Shown: positions 7,294 to 15,074, counted from the stretch's first letter. The stretch: 15,074 bases of DNA from HGM04593 sp964423665 (GCA_964423665.1 CAYRFX010000055.1:1-15074); one strand, 5' to 3'. Numbers and translations: made by a program. Notes: generated from the letters alone by a model not told the origin.

Positions 7294-7557
7294 ATGAGAA
7301 AACTGCAGATATTTTACAGAGAAGATTGCCCTCATTGCAAAAAAGCATTTAAGTTTATAGAGGCTTTGAAAGAAGAGAACGACCTCTACCGCACAATAGA
7401 ACCGGAGCTTGTGGAGGAGACGTTGGAGGTTGATTACGCTGCCCTGTTCGATTACTTTCTTGTGCCCACTTTTTTCATAGGCGATAAAAAAGTGCACGAA
7501 GGCGTAGTGAGCAAAGAAGAGGTACAAAAAATACTTGAAGCCACACTTGAAGATTAA
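7294..7557 (+). CDS. Small thioredoxin/glutaredoxin-like protein (CPHC)
   Basis: An 87-residue cytoplasmic protein with a CPHC redox centre at 12-15 just after a short beta strand (LQIFYRED), and a VPTFF segment at 57-61 containing the cis-proline (P58) that faces the active site. Length and layout fit a glutaredoxin-like member of the thioredoxin superfamily. The glutaredoxin C-terminal glutathione-binding TVxD/GG pattern is not obvious, so glutathione use is doubtful. CPHC is found in DsbA-like oxidants, but with no signal peptide a thiol-reducing role is more likely. It is transcribed alone, away from the POT gene, and is followed by a strong hairpin. Confidence 0.8.
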   Translation: MRKLQIFYREDCPHCKKAFKFIEALKEENDLYRTIEPELVEETLEVDYAALFDYFLVPTFFIGDKKVHEGVVSKEEVQKILEATLED

Positions 7558-7628
7558 AGGCACTAACATCTGTCATGCAGAAAGTTATGCAATTTAACAA
7601 TCCTCATCAAAATCTCGGCTGTTAATAA

Positions 7629-7664
7629 ATGAAAGTGGGAAAATTTTCCATTTTCATTTTTTTT
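7629..7664 (+). terminator. Strong hairpin with T-tract after the thioredoxin-like gene
   Basis: Bases 7629-7657 form a nearly continuous stem (ATGAAAGTGGGAAA against TTTCCATTTTCAT, with two G-U pairs) followed by eight T (7657-7664). It is 72 bases past the thioredoxin-like stop and 47 bases before the permease ATG. It most simply terminates the first gene, but could also attenuate permease expression. The AT-rich stem resembles neither arm of a purine riboswitch that I know. Confidence 0.8.
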
Positions 7665-7710
7665 ATATTCTTTTGCAGAAAATTACACCGCAAAAACAAA
7701 TAAAACACTA

Positions 7711-8994
7711 ATGCTACAACGACTATTCGGATTCGATTCCACAAAAACCACAGTGCGCACCGAGATAATGGCGGGCATCACTACCTTCATGACAATGGCA
7801 TATATTCTTGCCGTAAACCCTAACATTTTGAGCGATGCAGGAATGGACAAAGGAGCACTCTTCACCACCACTGCACTTATTTCGGGACTAACAACACTGC
7901 TTATGGCAGTATATGCCAAACTGCCCTATGCCCTTGCACCGGGAATGGGACTCAACGCATTTTTTGCCTACACGGTATGCCTCATCATGGGCTATTCGTG
8001 GCAATTTGCGCTCACCGCGGTATTCATCGAAGGTATCTTGTTCATACTCATTACCGTAACAAATTTGCGCGACAAGATTGTAATGGCATTGCCCGACACG
8101 GTAAAGAAATCCATCAGCGCCGGCATTGGCATATACATTGCATTCATCGGTATGCAACAGGCAAAGATTGTGATAAACAGCGATGCAACCCTTGTTACAT
8201 TGGGCAACGTCACCGAGGGCCCTGCGTTGCTTGCCATTATAGGCATAATAGTGACATCGGCACTTATGATTTACAAAGTAAAGGGCGCATTGATGTTCGG
8301 TATTCTGGCAACAACCATCATAGGTATCCCTATGGGCATTACCGAGTTCCGAGGTTTCTTCAGCATACCTCCCTCGATAGAACCTATTTTCTTAAAATTC
8401 GAGTGGGACAAACTCCTCACCACCGATATGCTTATTGTGGTATTCACATTCCTGTTCGTGGACCTGTTCGACACCATCGGCACTCTGCTGGGAGTATCAC
8501 ACGGCAGCGACCTCATAGACCACAAGAACCCTCGCGGGCTGAAAAAGGCATTTATGGTTGATGCCATCGGCACCACGGCAGGAGCCATGATGGGAACAAG
8601 CACCGTAACCACATTAGTGGAGAGCGCAGCCGGTGTAAAAGAGGGCGGCCACAGCGGACTCACTTCCTTCACGACAGCCACCTGTTTTTTCCTTGCGCTG
8701 TTGCTATCCCCCATCTTCCTTGCCATACCGCCATCGGCAACTGCATCGGTACTCATTCTCGTGGGCTTGATGATGACAGCAGCCGTTACACAAATAGATT
8801 TCAACGACTATCTTGAAGCTATCCCCGCATTCATATGCATCATCTTCATGCCCCTCACATACAGCATATCCGAGGGTATCATTTGGGGACACATATCATA
8901 CGTTGCCCTCTGCCTTGTTACAGGCAACTACAAAAAGCTACGCCTGGGAATGTATATTCTCGTACCGTTCTTCCTCATAAAATATTTCATGTAA
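7711..8994 (+). CDS. NCS2-family (AzgA-like) purine nucleobase permease
   Basis: A 427-residue inner-membrane permease rich in hydrophobic segments (family: 14 helices). Motifs typical of the AzgA-like branch are AGITTFMTMAYILAVNP (21-37), APGMGLNAFFA (76-86), DLFDTIGTLLGV (251-262) and GTSTVTTLVESAAGV followed by EGGHSGLTS (295-319). Relatives (E. coli AdeP/GhxP, B. subtilis PbuG) import adenine, hypoxanthine or guanine with protons; which base this one prefers cannot be read. It follows a strong hairpin after the thioredoxin-like gene. It converges on the oxidoreductase gene, with 43 bases between stops containing part of a shared hairpin. Confidence 0.92.
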   Translation: MLQRLFGFDSTKTTVRTEIMAGITTFMTMAYILAVNPNILSDAGMDKGALFTTTALISGLTTLLMAVYAKLPYALAPGMGLNAFFAYTVCLIMGYSWQFALTAVFIEGILFILITVTNLRDKIVMALPDTVKKSISAGIGIYIAFIGMQQAKIVINSDATLVTLGNVTEGPALLAIIGIIVTSALMIYKVKGALMFGILATTIIGIPMGITEFRGFFSIPPSIEPIFLKFEWDKLLTTDMLIVVFTFLFVDLFDTIGTLLGVSHGSDLIDHKNPRGLKKAFMVDAIGTTAGAMMGTSTVTTLVESAAGVKEGGHSGLTSFTTATCFFLALLLSPIFLAIPPSATASVLILVGLMMTAAVTQIDFNDYLEAIPAFICIIFMPLTYSISEGIIWGHISYVALCLVTGNYKKLRLGMYILVPFFLIKYFM

Positions 8995-9008
8995 GAGGAT
9001 ATTAACAT

Positions 9009-9057
9009 ACAAAAAACACGCTCTCCTCGGTTACCCGTCAAAAGGTTTCCGAGGAGA
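9009..9057. terminator. Convergent hairpin terminator with a stop codon in its loop
   Basis: TCTCCTCGG (9022-9030) pairs perfectly with CCGAGGAGA (9049-9057), and ACC/GGT pair further in. Read on the minus strand the stem is followed by GTGTTTTTTG, so it should terminate the oxidoreductase gene. Its TGA (9040-9038) lies in the loop and the upstream arm encodes its last residues (SSETF side). On the plus strand the following bases are only weakly T-rich. Confidence 0.7.
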
Positions 9058-9649
9058 AATATTCTTCTACCCTTTCGAGCCAGCGTTCACGCAAGCCCGG
9101 CTGAGCCTGAACCACCATATTAAGACTTATCCAATGAGAGTTCTTTATACCTATCGCCTCAAAAGTACCTTGAAAAAGAGCCTTTGAAAGAGCATTCCCG
9201 AAACGCCCCTCATAAACATCGGCAGGGGTATTCATGGTTGTAACCACCGTAACACGCTTAAGATTGCGCAAGCGCGACTGCATGCTGCCGTCGGGAGCAT
9301 AATCATATGCCACCAAGGGGAATATCACACGGTCGATAAACCCTTTTGTGAGCGCAGGCATAAGCATCCACCACACAGGGAAAATAAAAGCAAGATGCTC
9401 TGCCTCTTCAAGTTTTTCTTTATACGAGAGCACCTGCGCATCGAGCATAGAGAGAGCCTTCTGCGGTTGACGACGGGCAAGGACAAAGGCTTGCAGGTCG
9501 TGCCCGCTCATCACCGGATTGAAATTCTCTTTATCAAGATTTATTATCTCACACTCGCCACACCGCTCGGCACCCTGCTTGGCAGCCATCAATATTGCGT
9601 TGCAAAAACTGCCGTCATACGGGTGATTAAATACTATCAATGTCTTCAT
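9038..9649 (-). CDS. Flavodoxin-fold NAD(P)H oxidoreductase (quinone reductase type)
   Basis: A 203-residue cytoplasmic flavoprotein of the Flavodoxin_2 type (NQO/MdaB/KefF relatives). Seen: the FMN/FAD-binding start LIVFNHPYDGSFCNAI (4-19), the FPVWWMLMPALTKGFIDRV segment (90-108) diagnostic of the family, and a TTMNTPADVY loop (137-146). Family members reduce quinones or other electrophiles with NAD(P)H by two-electron transfer. I start at the ATG at 9649 because the fold begins right there; a frame extending to 9799 adds 50 residues unlike any part of the family. It is transcribed away from purM. A palindrome lies just before the ATG. Confidence 0.85.
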   Translation of the reverse strand: MKTLIVFNHPYDGSFCNAILMAAKQGAERCGECEIINLDKENFNPVMSGHDLQAFVLARRQPQKALSMLDAQVLSYKEKLEEAEHLAFIFPVWWMLMPALTKGFIDRVIFPLVAYDYAPDGSMQSRLRNLKRVTVVTTMNTPADVYEGRFGNALSKALFQGTFEAIGIKNSHWISLNMVVQAQPGLRERWLERVEEYFSSETF

Positions 9650-9655
9650 TTCACA

Positions 9656-9678
9656 CTTGTTTATTACAATAAAACAAG
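9656..9678. promoter_or_regulatory. Inverted repeat before the oxidoreductase start
   Basis: CTTGTTT (9656-9662) is the reverse complement of AAACAAG (9672-9678), with 9 bases between. It begins 7 bases upstream of the oxidoreductase ATG. Quinone reductase genes are often under redox- or quinone-sensing repressors, so an operator is possible, but nothing here names a regulator. Confidence 0.3.
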
Positions 9679-9726
9679 ACTCATGCAAATTTGTTGCAGA
9701 CGAAAGAATATTTATTGTACCGCAGA

Positions 9727-9758
9727 TTTCGTAATTTAACCAAATGTTCTTATATTTG
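9727..9758 (+). promoter_or_regulatory. Likely promoter of the purM-prfA-pyrF group
   Basis: TATATTTG (9751-9758) matches the Bacteroides -7 consensus, with TTTC (9727-9730) 20 bases upstream in place of TTTG. Start of transcription would fall near 9765, giving a leader of roughly 75 bases before the ATG at 9839. Confidence 0.5.
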
Positions 9759-9838
9759 CATTTAATTATATACACACGCACACGCAAAAGCTGTTGCAAA
9801 AGAAAAGAATAGTAAAAACGACTAATTTATACACAAAA

Positions 9839-11005
9839 ATGAGCGACCAACGTTATATGATGCGCGGAGTATCGGCATCGAAAGAGGATGTTCACAACGC
9901 AATTAAGAACATTGACAAAGGACTTTATCCAAAGGCTTTCTGCAAAATAATTCCCGACATTCTGGGAGGAGACCCCGAATATTGCAATATAATGCACGCC
10001 GACGGTGCGGGGACAAAATCGTCTCTCGCATATCTCTACTGGAAAGAGACCGGCGACATCTCGGTGTGGAAAGGCATTGCACAAGATGCTCTCATAATGA
10101 ACATCGACGACCTCCTCTGCGTGGGAGCGACAGACAACATTTTGGTATCATCAACCATAGGTCGCAACAAGTTGCTTGTGCCCGGCGAGGTTATCTCAGC
10201 CATCATCAACGGCACCGACGAGCTGCTTGCCGAGCTGCGCGAGATGGGCGTGGGCGTATATGCAACCGGTGGCGAGACAGCCGATGTGGGCGACCTTGTG
10301 CGCACAATAATTGTAGATAGCACCGTAACCTGCCGCATGAAACGCAGCGATGTCATAGACAACGCAAACATTGCAGCAGGCGATGTAATTGTGGGCTTGG
10401 CTTCATACGGGCAGGCAACATACGAGAAAGAGTACAACGGAGGCATGGGAAGCAACGGGCTCACATCGGCACGCCACGATGTGTTCAGCAAATACCTTGC
10501 CGAGAAGTATCCCGAGAGCTACGATAAAGGCGTGCCCGCCGAGCTTATATATTCGGGCGGTCTTAAACTCACCGACAAGGTGGAAGGCTCTCCCATCGAT
10601 GCCGGCAAATTGGTACTCTCCCCCACCCGCACATACGCACCGATAGTAAAAAAGATACTCGACGCACTGCGCCCGCAAATTCATGGCATGGTACACTGCT
10701 CGGGAGGTGCACAGACAAAGGTAATGCACTTTGTTGAGAACAAGAGAGTGATTAAAGACAACCTCTTCCCCATTCCCCCGCTATTCAAGACCATCAAGGA
10801 GCAGAGTGGCACCGATTGGGCAGAGATGTACAAGGTGTTCAATATGGGACACAGATTGGAGGTTTATGTAAGCCCCGAGCACGCCGAGGAGATTATCGCC
10901 ATAAGCAAGAGCTTTGGCGTGGAGGCACAGATTGTAGGTCGCGTGGAAGCCGCCGAGAAGAACGAGCTTATAATTGAGAGCCCCTACGGCACATTCAAAT
11001 ACTAA
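9839..11005 (+). CDS. purM: PurM-like AIR synthase (phosphoribosylformylglycinamidine cyclo-ligase)
   Basis: A 388-residue ATP-dependent enzyme of the PurM/AIR-synthase family, which closes the imidazole ring of 5-aminoimidazole ribonucleotide in purine synthesis. Seen: HADGAGTKSS (53-62), MNIDDLLCVGA (87-97), GGETADVGD (144-152), GSNGLTSAR (204-212), SPTRTY (261-266) and HCSGGAQTK (286-294), matching PurM blocks in order. It is longer and more divergent than E. coli PurM (345), as in other Bacteroidales. I choose ATG 9839 (MSDQRYMMRGVSASKEDV), which agrees with my memory of Bacteroides homologues; an in-frame upstream ATG at 9794 adds 15 unlike residues. prfA follows 50 bases later with no terminator between. 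Confidence 0.83.
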   Translation: MSDQRYMMRGVSASKEDVHNAIKNIDKGLYPKAFCKIIPDILGGDPEYCNIMHADGAGTKSSLAYLYWKETGDISVWKGIAQDALIMNIDDLLCVGATDNILVSSTIGRNKLLVPGEVISAIINGTDELLAELREMGVGVYATGGETADVGDLVRTIIVDSTVTCRMKRSDVIDNANIAAGDVIVGLASYGQATYEKEYNGGMGSNGLTSARHDVFSKYLAEKYPESYDKGVPAELIYSGGLKLTDKVEGSPIDAGKLVLSPTRTYAPIVKKILDALRPQIHGMVHCSGGAQTKVMHFVENKRVIKDNLFPIPPLFKTIKEQSGTDWAEMYKVFNMGHRLEVYVSPEHAEEIIAISKSFGVEAQIVGRVEAAEKNELIIESPYGTFKY

Positions 11006-11055
11006 AAGCACGGTTTACACTTCTTTCAACAAAAACAAGAAGAGATACTTAAACG

Positions 11056-12168
11056 ATGGAGAACGAAAATTCACTTTTGAGCAAGCTGAACGACCTTGAA
11101 GCGCGTTTTCAAGAGGTATCGACACTGATAACCGACCCTGCCGTGGTGGCAGACATGAAGCGTTTTGTGAGGCTCAACAAAGAATATCGCGAGCTTGAAG
11201 AGATTCTTGCAGCCCGCAAACGATACATCGCACTGCTCACCACACAACGCGAAGCAAAAGACCTGCTCGCCAACGAAAGCGACCCAGAGCTGAGAGAGAT
11301 GGCACGCGAGGAGCTTGACAACTGCGAAAAAGAGATACCGGCAACAGAAGAGGAGATAAAACTGCTGCTTATCCCTGCCGACCCGCAAGACGAGAAGAAT
11401 GCAATCTTGGAAATCCGCGGCGGAACAGGTGGCGACGAGGCTGCCATTTTTGCAGGCGATCTCTTCCGCATGTACAGCAAATATTGCGAGACAAAGGGCT
11501 GGAGACTCGAGGTGTCGAGCTGCAGCGAGGGCACATCGGGCGGTTACAAGGAGATTATATGCACCGTTACAGGCGACAAGGTTTATGGCACGCTCAAATA
11601 CGAGTCGGGCGTGCATCGCGTGCAACGTGTGCCCGCAACCGAGACACAGGGGCGCGTGCACACATCGGCAGCATCGGTTGCAGTGCTCCCCGAGGCAGAG
11701 GCTTTTGATGTGGAAATCACAGAGAGTGCAATAAAATGGGACACCTTCCGCTCGAGCGGTGCCGGCGGGCAGAATGTGAACAAAGTGGAATCGGGTGTAC
11801 GCTTGCGTTATCCATGGCTTAACCCCGAAACAGGGCAAACCGAGGAGATTCTCATCGAGTGTACCGAAACGCGTGACCAACCCAAGAACAAAGAGCGCGC
11901 ACTCGCACGCCTGCGCACCCTCATATATGACCGCGAGCATCAGCGTTACGCCGATGATATTGCCAGCAAGCGCAAGACAATGGTGTCCACCGGCGACCGC
12001 TCGGCAAAGATACGCACCTACAACTACCCGCAAGGGCGCATCACCGACCACCGCATAAACTACACCATCTACAATCTCGCCGCCTTTGTAAACGGCGACA
12101 TTCAGGATTGTATAGACCACCTCATAGTGGCAGAAAACACAGAACGAATGAAAGAAAACGAATTATAA
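11056..12168 (+). CDS. prfA: Peptide chain release factor 1
   Basis: A 370-residue release factor that recognises UAA and UAG in the ribosomal A site and triggers hydrolysis of the finished peptide. The catalytic GGQ is at 237-239 within FRSSGAGGQNVNKVESGVRL. The stop-codon-reading tripeptide is PAT (193-195) in HRVQRVPATETQGRVHTSA, which marks RF1 rather than RF2 (SPF). The domain 2 block GGTGGDEAAIFAGDLFRMY is at 122-140. Length is normal for RF1 (about 360). It lies between purM and pyrF on the same strand; pyrF begins 15 bases after its stop, so these two are surely co-transcribed. Confidence 0.96.
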   Translation: MENENSLLSKLNDLEARFQEVSTLITDPAVVADMKRFVRLNKEYRELEEILAARKRYIALLTTQREAKDLLANESDPELREMAREELDNCEKEIPATEEEIKLLLIPADPQDEKNAILEIRGGTGGDEAAIFAGDLFRMYSKYCETKGWRLEVSSCSEGTSGGYKEIICTVTGDKVYGTLKYESGVHRVQRVPATETQGRVHTSAASVAVLPEAEAFDVEITESAIKWDTFRSSGAGGQNVNKVESGVRLRYPWLNPETGQTEEILIECTETRDQPKNKERALARLRTLIYDREHQRYADDIASKRKTMVSTGDRSAKIRTYNYPQGRITDHRINYTIYNLAAFVNGDIQDCIDHLIVAENTERMKENEL

Positions 12169-12183
12169 CAAAAACCATAATCT

Positions 12184-13014
12184 ATGAATAAAGAACAACT
12201 TGTAAAACAGATTAAGGAGAAACGCTCGTTTCTCTGCGTGGGACTCGACAGCGACATAAAGAAATTGCCCGCATGTATAAAAGACAACGAAGATGCAATC
12301 TTCGATTTTAACAAGGCAATAATAGATGCAACAGCCCCCTACACCGTTGCCTACAAACCAAATCTTGCCTTCTACGAGGCATTTGGCGTAAAAGGGTGGA
12401 TAAGTTTTGAAAAGACAGTAAAATACATCAAAGAGAACTACCCCGAGATTTTCATCATCGCCGATGCCAAGCGTGGCGACATAGGAAACACCTCGGCACT
12501 CTACGCACGCTCGTTCTTCGAGGAGATGCAGGTAGATGCACTCACTGTAGCTCCTTACATGGGAGAGGATAGTGTGAAGCCCTTCCTTGCCTACGAGGAC
12601 ACATGGGTTATTCTGCTTGCCCTCACATCGAACCCCGGCTCACACGACTTCCAGCTCACAAAAGACGAGAATGGAACAATGCTTTTTGAAAAGGTTCTTG
12701 CAACATCGCAGCAATGGGGAAGCGACCAAAATATGATGTACGTTGTTGGTGCCACACAGGGCAAATCATTTGAAAATGTGCGTCGCATAGTACCCAACCA
12801 CTTCTTGCTTGTACCCGGCGTGGGTGCACAGGGCGGCTCGCTCGAAGAGGTGTGCAAATATGGAATGAACAGCGATTGCGGCTTGCTTGTAAACGCCAGC
12901 CGTGCCATCATCTTCGCCGACAGCAGCGAGAACTTTGCAGCAGTGGCAGCGGAGAAAGCACGCGACTATCAGCAACAGATGGAACGCGAACTAAAAGCCC
13001 ACAATATTGTCTGA
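12184..13014 (+). CDS. pyrF: Orotidine 5'-phosphate decarboxylase (long form)
   Basis: A 276-residue TIM-barrel enzyme that converts OMP to UMP, the last step of pyrimidine synthesis. Seen: FLCVGLDSDIKKLP (16-29), the catalytic charged network DAKRGDIGNTS (94-104; D94, K96, D99), TSNPGSHDFQ (148-157) and the phosphate-gripping PGVGAQGGS (211-219). It belongs to the longer subfamily (about 270-280 residues), found in mycobacteria and Bacteroidota, not the 230-residue E. coli type. The 15-base gap to prfA indicates co-transcription. A 91-base AT-rich gap to lpxD follows, with only a weak hairpin. Confidence 0.95.
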   Translation: MNKEQLVKQIKEKRSFLCVGLDSDIKKLPACIKDNEDAIFDFNKAIIDATAPYTVAYKPNLAFYEAFGVKGWISFEKTVKYIKENYPEIFIIADAKRGDIGNTSALYARSFFEEMQVDALTVAPYMGEDSVKPFLAYEDTWVILLALTSNPGSHDFQLTKDENGTMLFEKVLATSQQWGSDQNMMYVVGATQGKSFENVRRIVPNHFLLVPGVGAQGGSLEEVCKYGMNSDCGLLVNASRAIIFADSSENFAAVAAEKARDYQQQMERELKAHNIV

Positions 13015-13105
13015 TTTTGCATTTTTTGTGTTATTTTATGCACAAAGCCACAGAGAATTGGAACAAAAGAATTATCTTCGTATTTTGAAAAACAGTTAGA
13101 GAGAT

Positions 13106-14137
13106 ATGAAATTCACAGCTCAACAAATAGCATCGTTCATCAATGGCGAGGTTATAGGCAACAAAGATGCCGAGGTATATACATTTGCAAAAATAGAAGA
13201 AGGCACCCCGGGTGCACTCTCATTCCTGGCAAACCCCAAATATACCGAATATATATATACCACACAATCATCGGTGGTGCTTGTGAACAAAGATTTTGAA
13301 GCAAAAGGCGAAATAAAGGCTACTCTTATCAAAGTGGACAACGCTTATGAGAGCCTTGCAAAGCTAATGACCATGTACGAGGCAAGCAAGCCTAAGAAAC
13401 AGGGCATAAGCTCGCTCGCATCAATATCTCCCACTGCCAAGGTGGGCGAAAACTGCTACATTGCTCCCTTTGCAGTGATTGGCGATGGCTGCGAGATTGG
13501 TGACGGCTGCTACATTCACGACGGTGTTTCGGTGGGCGATGGCGCAAAAGTGGGCAACAACTGCATTCTTTATGCACATGTTACAATATATCACGACTGC
13601 CGCATAGGCAACAACTGCATCTTGCACAGCGGCTGCGTGGTGGGAGCCGACGGCTTCGGCTTTGCACCCACTCCCAACGGATATGACAAGATTCCCCAAA
13701 CAGGTATTGTGGTAATCGAGGATAATGTGGAGATTGGAGCAAACACCTGCGTGGACCGCGCAACAATGGGAACAACCATTGTACACAGCGGAGTGAAACT
13801 CGACAACCTTGTACAAATTGCCCACAACGACGAGATAGGTTCGCACACCGTTATGGCTGCTCAGGCAGGAGTTGCAGGCTCTGCAAAGATGGGCGAATGG
13901 TGCATCGTTGGCGGTCAGGCCGGTATATCGGGGCACTGCACCATAGGCGACCGCACGGTTGTAGGCTCGCAGAGCGGTACAATAGGCAGCAGAAAAGGTG
14001 GCGAGCAGTTGCTCGGTTCTCCTGCCATTGATGCAAAAGAGTATATTAAAATATCGGCATACATGCGTCGCCTCCCCGACCTTGACAAGAAGGTGAAGCA
14101 ATTAATGAAAGAGATTGAAGAATTGAAAAAACAATAA
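13106..14137 (+). CDS. lpxD: UDP-3-O-(3-hydroxyacyl)glucosamine N-acyltransferase
   Basis: A 343-residue cytoplasmic acyltransferase for the third step of lipid A synthesis: it adds a 3-hydroxyacyl chain from acyl-ACP to the amine of UDP-3-O-acyl-glucosamine. The N-terminal uridine-binding domain (1-100, with GALSFLANPKY at 36-46) is followed by a left-handed beta-helix of hexapeptide repeats (about 108-296, many [I/V]GxxC/N steps). The catalytic histidine is H240 in NLVQIAHN (234-241). ADGFGFAP (181-188) and the charged C-terminal helix (323-343) are also typical. lpxC follows after 13 bases, so lpxD and lpxC are one transcript. Confidence 0.96.
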   Translation: MKFTAQQIASFINGEVIGNKDAEVYTFAKIEEGTPGALSFLANPKYTEYIYTTQSSVVLVNKDFEAKGEIKATLIKVDNAYESLAKLMTMYEASKPKKQGISSLASISPTAKVGENCYIAPFAVIGDGCEIGDGCYIHDGVSVGDGAKVGNNCILYAHVTIYHDCRIGNNCILHSGCVVGADGFGFAPTPNGYDKIPQTGIVVIEDNVEIGANTCVDRATMGTTIVHSGVKLDNLVQIAHNDEIGSHTVMAAQAGVAGSAKMGEWCIVGGQAGISGHCTIGDRTVVGSQSGTIGSRKGGEQLLGSPAIDAKEYIKISAYMRRLPDLDKKVKQLMKEIEELKKQ

Positions 14138-14150
14138 AAAAATATTTGCC

Positions 14151-15074
14151 ATGAACAAGCAAAAAACATTAAACGGAAGTTTCTCGCTATTTGGTAAAGG
14201 ACTTCACACCGGATTGAGCCTCACGGTAACATTCAACCCTGCCCCCGAGAACTACGGATACAAAATACAACGTATAGACCTCCCGGGCGAGCCCATTATT
14301 GATGCTGTGGCAGAAAATGTTACTGAGACCACACGCGGCACTGTGCTCACAAAAGGCGAAGCACGAGTAAGCACGGTGGAGCATGCTATGGCAGCCCTCT
14401 TTGCTCTGGGAATCGACAACTGCCTGATGCAGGTGAACGGTCCCGAGTTCCCCATTCTCGACGGTAGCGCAAAATTCTATGTAGAAAACATCGAGCGCGT
14501 GGGTGTGAAAGAGCAGAATGCCGAGAAAGATGTCTTTGTGATAAAATCGAAAATTGAGATAAAAGACGAAAAGACCGGAAACTCCATCATTATTCTCCCC
14601 GACGAGAATTTCAGTCTTAACGTGCTTGTACACTACGACTCGGGCATTCTTTACAACCAGTATGCCACATTGGAGAACATGGAGGACTTCAAAGACGAGA
14701 TTGCATCGAGCCGCACATTTGTGTTTGTACGCGAGCTTGAACCGCTGCTCAACCTTGGTCTCATAAAGGGTGGCGACCTGGATAACGCCATTGTAATTTA
14801 TGAGAAGGAGATGCCGCAGGACAAATACGACCAAATTGCCGATGTGCTTGGTGTTCCCCACATGGACGCAAAGAAACTCGGTTACCTCAACCACAAGCCG
14901 CTTGTGTGGAACAACGAGCCTGCACGCCATAAGCTGCTCGATATTATCGGCGACCTTGCCCTCATTGGCAAGCCCCTGCAGGGACGCATCATAGCCACCT
15001 GCCCCGGGCACACTATTAATAATAAGTTCGCGCGCGCGATGCGCAAGGTTATTCGTGAACACCAGATACAGGCT
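14151..15074 (+). CDS. lpxC: UDP-3-O-acyl-GlcNAc deacetylase, 3'-truncated by the window (probable LpxC-FabZ fusion)
   Basis: The open frame starts at ATG 14151 and runs 308 codons to the window edge without a stop. LpxC is a zinc amidase that makes the first committed step of lipid A synthesis. Zinc ligands are H78 (in VSTVEHAMAAL), H260 and D264 (RHKLLDIIGD), with the general acid H287 in GHTINN and E77 next to H78. SSRTFVF (187-193) is the family loop. The residues shown nearly fill a complete LpxC (E. coli 305), yet the frame stays open and no stop is seen. In Bacteroidota the protein continues into a FabZ dehydratase domain, which I expect beyond the window. The N-terminal start MNKQKTLNGSFSLFGKGLHTG is normal. 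Confidence 0.94.
   Translation, partial: MNKQKTLNGSFSLFGKGLHTGLSLTVTFNPAPENYGYKIQRIDLPGEPIIDAVAENVTETTRGTVLTKGEARVSTVEHAMAALFALGIDNCLMQVNGPEFPILDGSAKFYVENIERVGVKEQNAEKDVFVIKSKIEIKDEKTGNSIIILPDENFSLNVLVHYDSGILYNQYATLENMEDFKDEIASSRTFVFVRELEPLLNLGLIKGGDLDNAIVIYEKEMPQDKYDQIADVLGVPHMDAKKLGYLNHKPLVWNNEPARHKLLDIIGDLALIGKPLQGRIIATCPGHTINNKFARAMRKVIREHQIQA

Noticed and set aside
7557..7711. Purine riboswitch before the NCS2 permease
   Set aside because: I see no three-way-junction pattern or conserved purine-aptamer core; only a terminator-like hairpin is present.
9650..9799. N-terminal extension of the oxidoreductase to an upstream start
   Set aside because: The flavodoxin fold begins at the ATG at 9649. 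The extra 50 residues cover the divergent promoter region of purM and look non-coding.
11071..12120. Long minus-strand open frame (349 codons) opposite prfA
   Set aside because: Antisense shadow of prfA; Cys- and His-rich translation with no family resemblance.
13025..13046. Hairpin TTTGTG...CACAAA between pyrF and lpxD as a terminator
   Set aside because: Only six AT-rich pairs, a 10-base loop and no T-tract after it.
13073..13080. TATCTTCG as a -7 element for lpxD
   Set aside because: One mismatch at a conserved position and no TTTG at the right distance upstream.
15029..15038. (CG)5 alternating run as a possible Z-DNA or regulatory signal
   Set aside because: It lies inside lpxC and encodes part of the conserved FARAM stretch, so codon choice explains it.

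Overview
The window looks like chromosomal DNA from a Bacteroidota (order Bacteroidales) bacterium, probably gut- or host-associated. The evidence is the gene content (Bacteroidales-type PurM-like AIR synthase, S37 peptidase, FecE-like ATPase, POT carrier and CotH protein, and an lpxD-lpxC cluster of a lipid A-making Gram-negative). Weak Shine-Dalgarno signals and several matches to the Bacteroides -7 promoter element TAnnTTTG agree. No tRNA, rRNA, CRISPR, phage or transposase gene is visible.

Left block (1-7007, all minus strand, read right to left): a POT-family proton/oligopeptide carrier with its own terminator (5421-5456). It is followed by a tight three-gene unit: exported S37 (PS-10) tripeptidyl peptidase, FecE-like ABC ATPase with a GTG start, and MalY/PatB aminotransferase (gaps of 11 and 5 bases). 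Last comes a secreted CotH-family protein with its own likely promoter and a leader containing three hairpins. Peptidase plus POT carrier suggests peptide scavenging. The ATPase has no membrane partner in the window, and CotH is probably transcribed separately.

Middle block (7294-9649): a small CPHC thioredoxin/glutaredoxin-like protein, a strong hairpin-plus-T-tract, an AzgA-type NCS2 purine permease, and a convergent flavodoxin-fold NAD(P)H oxidoreductase. The two convergent genes end at a shared hairpin whose loop contains the oxidoreductase stop codon.

Right block (9839-15074, all plus strand): purM, prfA, pyrF, lpxD and a 3'-truncated lpxC, which is probably the N-terminal half of the LpxC-FabZ fusion usual in Bacteroidota. 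These are housekeeping genes for purine and pyrimidine synthesis, translation termination and lipid A synthesis. A good promoter (9727-9758) precedes purM.

I found no convincing new multi-gene system. The signals most worth a second look are non-coding: a cluster of short-loop palindromes before the CotH gene, and a GCGGT...ACCGCAAAAT inverted repeat found upstream of both the POT carrier and the peptidase operon. Also notable are the variant motifs in the ATPase (Q-loop) and the POT carrier (ExxER).
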